This document shows, piece after piece, positions 60,586 to 64,000 of a stretch of 64,000 bases of DNA (position 1 is the stretch's first letter; every line of letters starts with the position of its first letter). A model generated the notes under the pieces. The model made no database searches. It was not told where the DNA came from and worked only from the letters and a program-made list of their open reading frames with translations. Made by a program: the position numbers and the translations under genes. Source of the DNA: PoT sp049331405 (GTDB lineage: Bacteria > Planctomycetota > Planctomycetia > Isosphaerales > Isosphaeraceae). Location of the stretch: positions 7,874,001 through 7,938,000 of the forward strand of contig NZ_CP186274.1 of assembly GCF_049331405.1 (NCBI RefSeq), written 5' to 3'.

Positions 60586-62223
60586 ATGACCGTCCGTCGC
60601 CTCTTGGTCGTTCTGGTACTCTTGGCGGCGACGTCGCACGTTCTCGCGATCGGCCGGACGCTCCTGCCCGCGCAGGATGGCCTCAAATTCCTCCGGGTCG
60701 CCCGGCAATTTCAGACGGTCTCCTGGGTCGAAGCCACCCGAGGTTCCGACCAGCACCCTCTCTATCCCCTGCTCGTCGCCCTGACCGAGCCGCCACTCGC
60801 CCAATTACTGGGTCACGGCCCCGACACCTGGCGCATCGCAGCCCAGTTGGTGTCGAGCGTTTCCGCTCTCCTGATCATCATCCCGCTCTACTGCCTGACA
60901 CGCTCGTTGTTCGACGAGCGTGTCGGCGTACTGGCGGTCTTCATCTACACGCTACTTCCGCTGCCCGCCGCGGTCGGCCACGACACGCTGAGCGATAGTC
61001 TGGCGTTATTCCTCGCCATCTCCGCCCTTGCACTAGGCGAGCGGTCGCTGAGAACCAACGGCTGGATCACTCCCCTGGCGTGTGGGGTCGTCTCGGGGCT
61101 CGGATACCTGACGAGGCCAGAGGTCCTGATCGTCCCCGTAGCCGTCCTGCTCACGGCCGCCACATACTGGAAATGGAAGGTCGCGTCACCGCAGTTCGTC
61201 CCGAGATTCGCGACGCTGGCGATCACGTTCCTGTTCCTCGTCGGCTCCTACGCGATGGTGAAGGGCGAGTTGTCCGAAAAGCTCTCGCTCCGCAAGACGG
61301 CCGCGATGGGGCCTTCGGCCAAGTCCTCGCGCAAGGCCGAACAATGGCTTCCCCCCGGCTTGAAAGATGCTCGCTGGGACTTCTCCCCCAAGGAGGAATC
61401 CGAAGAGCCCGAAACCGCCAACCTCGCCAGGACGTTGGAGTGGCTATTCTTCCACTGGGCCGAGGGCCTTTGCGGGGTCTTTGCCTTCTTCGGGCTGTGG
61501 GGAGTCGCCCGAGCCGGATACATCCGCAAGGTTTGTTGGGAGTTGGATGCGGCCTCCGCACACATCGAAACACACGAAGACGCCTCAGGCGCCTCGAGGC
61601 TTCTCCCAGGTCCAAGGCTGATCGTCGTCTATCTGGGACTCTTCAGCCTCGTGCTCGTCAGGCACGCGCTTCGGATGGGATACCTCTCCGACCGCCATTC
61701 CCTGACCCTGATCGCGACCTCGATCCCCTGGGCGGCGGCCGGGACGTTCATTTGCGCTTTGCGGCTCTCGCGAGTGCTGAGGTGGAACACTCGGCTTTCA
61801 GTCCGCGTCGGCACCCTGGCCATCGTGATCCTGATGGCGAGCGCCGGTTACCTGCAGGCCAAGCCGTCACACGCCAGCCGATGGGGTCATTGGGCCGCCG
61901 GGCAGTGGCTCCGCGAGAACGTCGCACCCGACGAGGCGATCCTCGACACCCGAGGTTGGGCGGCCTTCTCCTCGGGTAAGCCGAACTACGACTACTGGCA
62001 CGTGCGCCAGGCTCTGACCGATTCTCACCTCCGCTACATCGTCGTCGGCACTCGCGAACTCGAGGCTTCGAGCAAGCGAGCCGCCACGCTCAGGGCAATT
62101 CTCAGCTATGCGGCAAAGCCCTCAGCCGAGTTCCCCGAACGTCACGGCGGACGCATCGAGAACGGCGGCATCCGCATCTATCGCTACGAACGTCCCAGCA
62201 CGTGGGAGGGGATACAGGAATGA
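60586..62223 (+). CDS. GT39-like membrane glycosyltransferase
   Basis: A 545-residue protein with about eleven hydrophobic helices. The first loop has GSDQHPLYPLLVAL (about 52-65), the acidic D/H motif in the usual GT39/ArnT-like position. GHDTLSDSLALFLAISALALGER and GLGYLTRPEVLIVPVAV (about 165-181) match the second loop and helix. It probably transfers a sugar from a polyprenyl-phosphate donor at the outer face of the inner membrane. The stop overlaps the next start (ATGA), so the two are coupled. Confidence 0.85.
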   Translation: MTVRRLLVVLVLLAATSHVLAIGRTLLPAQDGLKFLRVARQFQTVSWVEATRGSDQHPLYPLLVALTEPPLAQLLGHGPDTWRIAAQLVSSVSALLIIIPLYCLTRSLFDERVGVLAVFIYTLLPLPAAVGHDTLSDSLALFLAISALALGERSLRTNGWITPLACGVVSGLGYLTRPEVLIVPVAVLLTAATYWKWKVASPQFVPRFATLAITFLFLVGSYAMVKGELSEKLSLRKTAAMGPSAKSSRKAEQWLPPGLKDARWDFSPKEESEEPETANLARTLEWLFFHWAEGLCGVFAFFGLWGVARAGYIRKVCWELDAASAHIETHEDASGASRLLPGPRLIVVYLGLFSLVLVRHALRMGYLSDRHSLTLIATSIPWAAAGTFICALRLSRVLRWNTRLSVRVGTLAIVILMASAGYLQAKPSHASRWGHWAAGQWLRENVAPDEAILDTRGWAAFSSGKPNYDYWHVRQALTDSHLRYIVVGTRELEASSKRAATLRAILSYAAKPSAEFPERHGGRIENGGIRIYRYERPSTWEGIQE

Positions 62224-63065
62224 CCCACGGTTCGTTCTGGGCTCGGTTGTTGAAGGGGACCTCGTGGATCTGGATGGCCGACCGCCATCGAGAGGCTCTG
62301 CCCGAAGGCCTGCGCGAGCAGGTCATGTCGATCGAGAGCCGCGATCGCTACCACGCCAAGCAGGGCCGATCCACCGCTCGGGTCGTCTTCCACTCCGGGG
62401 AAGGCGACCTGACTGTTTATCTCAAACGCCACTTCGAGCTTCCCTGGAAGGCTCGGCTGGCCGCGATCGTCCATCCTAAGGGGCGCCATACGCCGGCTTC
62501 GGCCGAGTGGGCCCACCTCGAACGCGTGCGAGCCCTCGGGATCGACGTCCCCGAGGTCGTCGCGGCCGGCGAGCAGATCGGCCCTCTCGGGACGCTCAAT
62601 AGCTTCTTGATGGTCGCCGAGCTGACCGGTTGCCTCCCGCTGAATGAGGCCATGCCCGAGCTCGTGGCGATGCTGGACGCTCGCGATCTCGAAACGACGA
62701 AGCATGCCCTGATCGAGAGCATGGCGACGATCGTCGCGAAGCTCCATCGATCCTGCTTATTTCACAAGGATCTTTATCTCTGCCACTTCTACATCGACAT
62801 GCGATTCGAAGGGACACCCGGCAATCATCTCTCCCTCATCGACCTCCATCGCCTCGGCGAACATCGGTGGACGGCCGAGCGTTGGCGGACCAAGGATCTC
62901 GCCCAGCTCCTGTTTTCGACCTTCGAGATATCAGGGATCACCGATCGAGACCGGATGCGTTTCTGGGTCGCTTACCGGAAACGCTTGAAGATATCCCGAC
63001 AAAAGTGGCATGAGCAGATGATCGTCATGAAGGCGTCGCGCTATCTCGCTCATAACCGTCAATAA
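62220..63065 (+). CDS. InaA/WaaP-type lipopolysaccharide core kinase
   Basis: A 281-residue kinase-like protein of the Kdo/WaaP/InaA family, which phosphorylates LPS core sugars. The start ATG 62220 overlaps the GT39 stop. Lys69 lies in VYLKRHFELPWKAR. The catalytic loop is FHKDLYLCHFYI (His182, Asp184), and the metal motif is LSLIDLHRLGEHRW (Asp208 in the place of DFG), with RTKDLAQLLFS downstream. All the usual catalytic residues are visible. The neighbours (heptosyltransferase, GT39, GT4) support a role in core assembly. Confidence 0.9.
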   Translation: MTHGSFWARLLKGTSWIWMADRHREALPEGLREQVMSIESRDRYHAKQGRSTARVVFHSGEGDLTVYLKRHFELPWKARLAAIVHPKGRHTPASAEWAHLERVRALGIDVPEVVAAGEQIGPLGTLNSFLMVAELTGCLPLNEAMPELVAMLDARDLETTKHALIESMATIVAKLHRSCLFHKDLYLCHFYIDMRFEGTPGNHLSLIDLHRLGEHRWTAERWRTKDLAQLLFSTFEISGITDRDRMRFWVAYRKRLKISRQKWHEQMIVMKASRYLAHNRQ

Positions 63066-63269
63066 CGTCCGACTCAGCCCCATGCCCCGCTGCCGGTACG
63101 TCTCCCCCCGTCTCGTACGCGAACTGGCTCGGTGATGTGTCAGGACTGAGTCGAGGCCCTTCAGTTACAAGCTTCGAGTGCCGCAGCATCGGTTTCTCAG
63201 GGATGCGGAACGGCTGCCAGCGGCGACCAGACGTCGCCCTCGGAATTCAAGAGGCGGAGGGATTTGGCG

Positions 63270-64000
63270 ATGCGTTTGGCTCTCAATTTCCAGCGGATTG
63301 ACCCGACGAAGGGGGGAGCAGAGACCTACGTGGTCGACCTCTGCCAGCGCCTGGTCAAGGCCGGGCATCAGGTGGACCTCTACGCCGAGTCCTGGCGCGA
63401 GGGCGTCCTGCCGTCCGAGATCCGCTGCATCGCCGTCCCGGTCAACGGCCGCACCCGCCTGGCACGGATGAAGAGCTTCGCCGTCAACTCCGAGGCCGCC
63501 CTACAGAAGCACTCATACGACTGCACGCTCGGCTTCATCAACACCTGGCACCACGACGTGATCATCCCCCAGGGGGGCGTCCAGCGTGCGAGCCTCGAGT
63601 CGAACTCGAAGCGATATGCGCCCGGCCTGCATCGTCGACTCTATCGCCTCGGCAAGATGATCAACCCGAAGTTCTGGGCCTACGAGGCGATTGAGAAGAA
63701 GCAGTACGACGAGCAGCGACAGGCCCGCGTGGTCGCCGTGAGCCACATGGTCAAGGAACACCTGCAGCACTTCCGCCACGTGCCGCGGACTCGGATCCAT
63801 GTAATCCCAAACGCGATCGACCTCGACCGCATCAAGGTCATCAACCCCGAGGTCGTCCGCTACACGTTCCGGACCGAGCACGGGTTGGCCCAGGACGCAC
63901 TCATCGGGCTCTTCGTCGGCCACAACTTCGCCCTCAAGGGCCTGAAGCCGTTGCTCCTGGCACTCGCCGAGCGGAAGAAGACCCATCCCGAAGGCCGGCC
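63270..64000 (+). CDS. GT4 glycosyltransferase, WaaG-like, 3' end outside the window
   Basis: A frame starting at ATG 63270, with GGAGGG upstream, runs without a stop to the window edge (about 243 codons visible). It reads MRLALNFQRIDPTKGGAETY, with the GGAE motif of GT4 enzymes. NTWHHDVIIPQGGVQRASLE and VVAVSHMVKEHLQHF follow, and then IHVIPNAIDLDRI and LFVGHNFALKGL, the start of the donor domain. It resembles WaaG, the core glucosyltransferase. It is 205 bases after the InaA-type gene and on the same strand. Confidence 0.88.
   Translation, partial: MRLALNFQRIDPTKGGAETYVVDLCQRLVKAGHQVDLYAESWREGVLPSEIRCIAVPVNGRTRLARMKSFAVNSEAALQKHSYDCTLGFINTWHHDVIIPQGGVQRASLESNSKRYAPGLHRRLYRLGKMINPKFWAYEAIEKKQYDEQRQARVVAVSHMVKEHLQHFRHVPRTRIHVIPNAIDLDRIKVINPEVVRYTFRTEHGLAQDALIGLFVGHNFALKGLKPLLLALAERKKTHPEGR

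Overview
The window comes from the chromosome of a high-GC planctomycete, most likely of the family Isosphaeraceae (Singulisphaera/Paludisphaera type). Indicators are a Tat-exported DUF1501 protein, a DUF1080 (3-keto-disaccharide hydrolase) protein, a large secreted protein with the planctomycete LEPR-XLL N-terminus, a PEP-CTERM protein, a secreted c-type cytochrome, a TolC-type lipoprotein and lipid A/LPS-core genes. The genus is an inference; no rRNA is present.

Layout. 0.3-6.2 kb: rpoN (sigma-54), a DUF1501 protein, a sigma-54-activator-like protein whose key residues are lost, and XerC. 7-11.4 kb: a hot-dog thioesterase, an FHA-GAF histidine kinase and two Mla-type lipid-transport parts, MlaE and an MlaD-OmpA fusion, with no MlaF ATPase beside them. 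12.2-16.1 kb: two secreted proteins that share a domain (one PEP-CTERM, one LEPR-XLL with 31 consecutive prolines) and a small membrane protein. 16.2-19.4 kb: an asparagine synthase gene cut by an intact IS3-family element. 19.7-26.9 kb: rhomboid protease, an LDH2-like protein, an MBL/beta-CASP nuclease, trpB-trpA and two unknown genes. 27.2-28.5 kb: an ISAs1 element with a frameshifted transposase. 28.6-39.8 kb: DUF1080 protein, cytochrome c, M19 dipeptidase, a 39-residue Cys4 protein, ferredoxin, a GT-C-like membrane protein, glucan phosphorylase, Ser/Thr kinase and an SGNH hydrolase.

The most remarkable region is 39.9-43.5 kb: a minus-strand array of 31 tRNA-like genes in about 3.6 kb, with one HNH nuclease gene embedded. 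I read 31 anticodons and none is repeated; 19 amino acids are covered and only Cys is missing. None encodes CCA. Several have odd features (C33, a 4-nt D loop, a missing D arm, a Leu anticodon in a class I body), and one is clearly decayed. Arg CGN codons are read by GCG, TCG and CCG instead of the usual ACG. A terminator-like hairpin with a T-run stands just before the first tRNA, and another T-run follows the last.

44-51.3 kb is a protein quality-control block: groEL1-groES-groEL2, dnaJ, grpE, then FmdB and YacG zinc proteins. 51.4-56 kb holds a Tat-exported aldo/keto reductase, a TolC-like outer-membrane protein and an Mpo1-like membrane protein. 56.2-64 kb is a plus-strand envelope cluster: isocitrate dehydrogenase, lpxK, a GT9 heptosyltransferase, a sugar epimerase, a GT39-like transferase, an InaA/WaaP-type kinase and a GT4 transferase that runs off the end.
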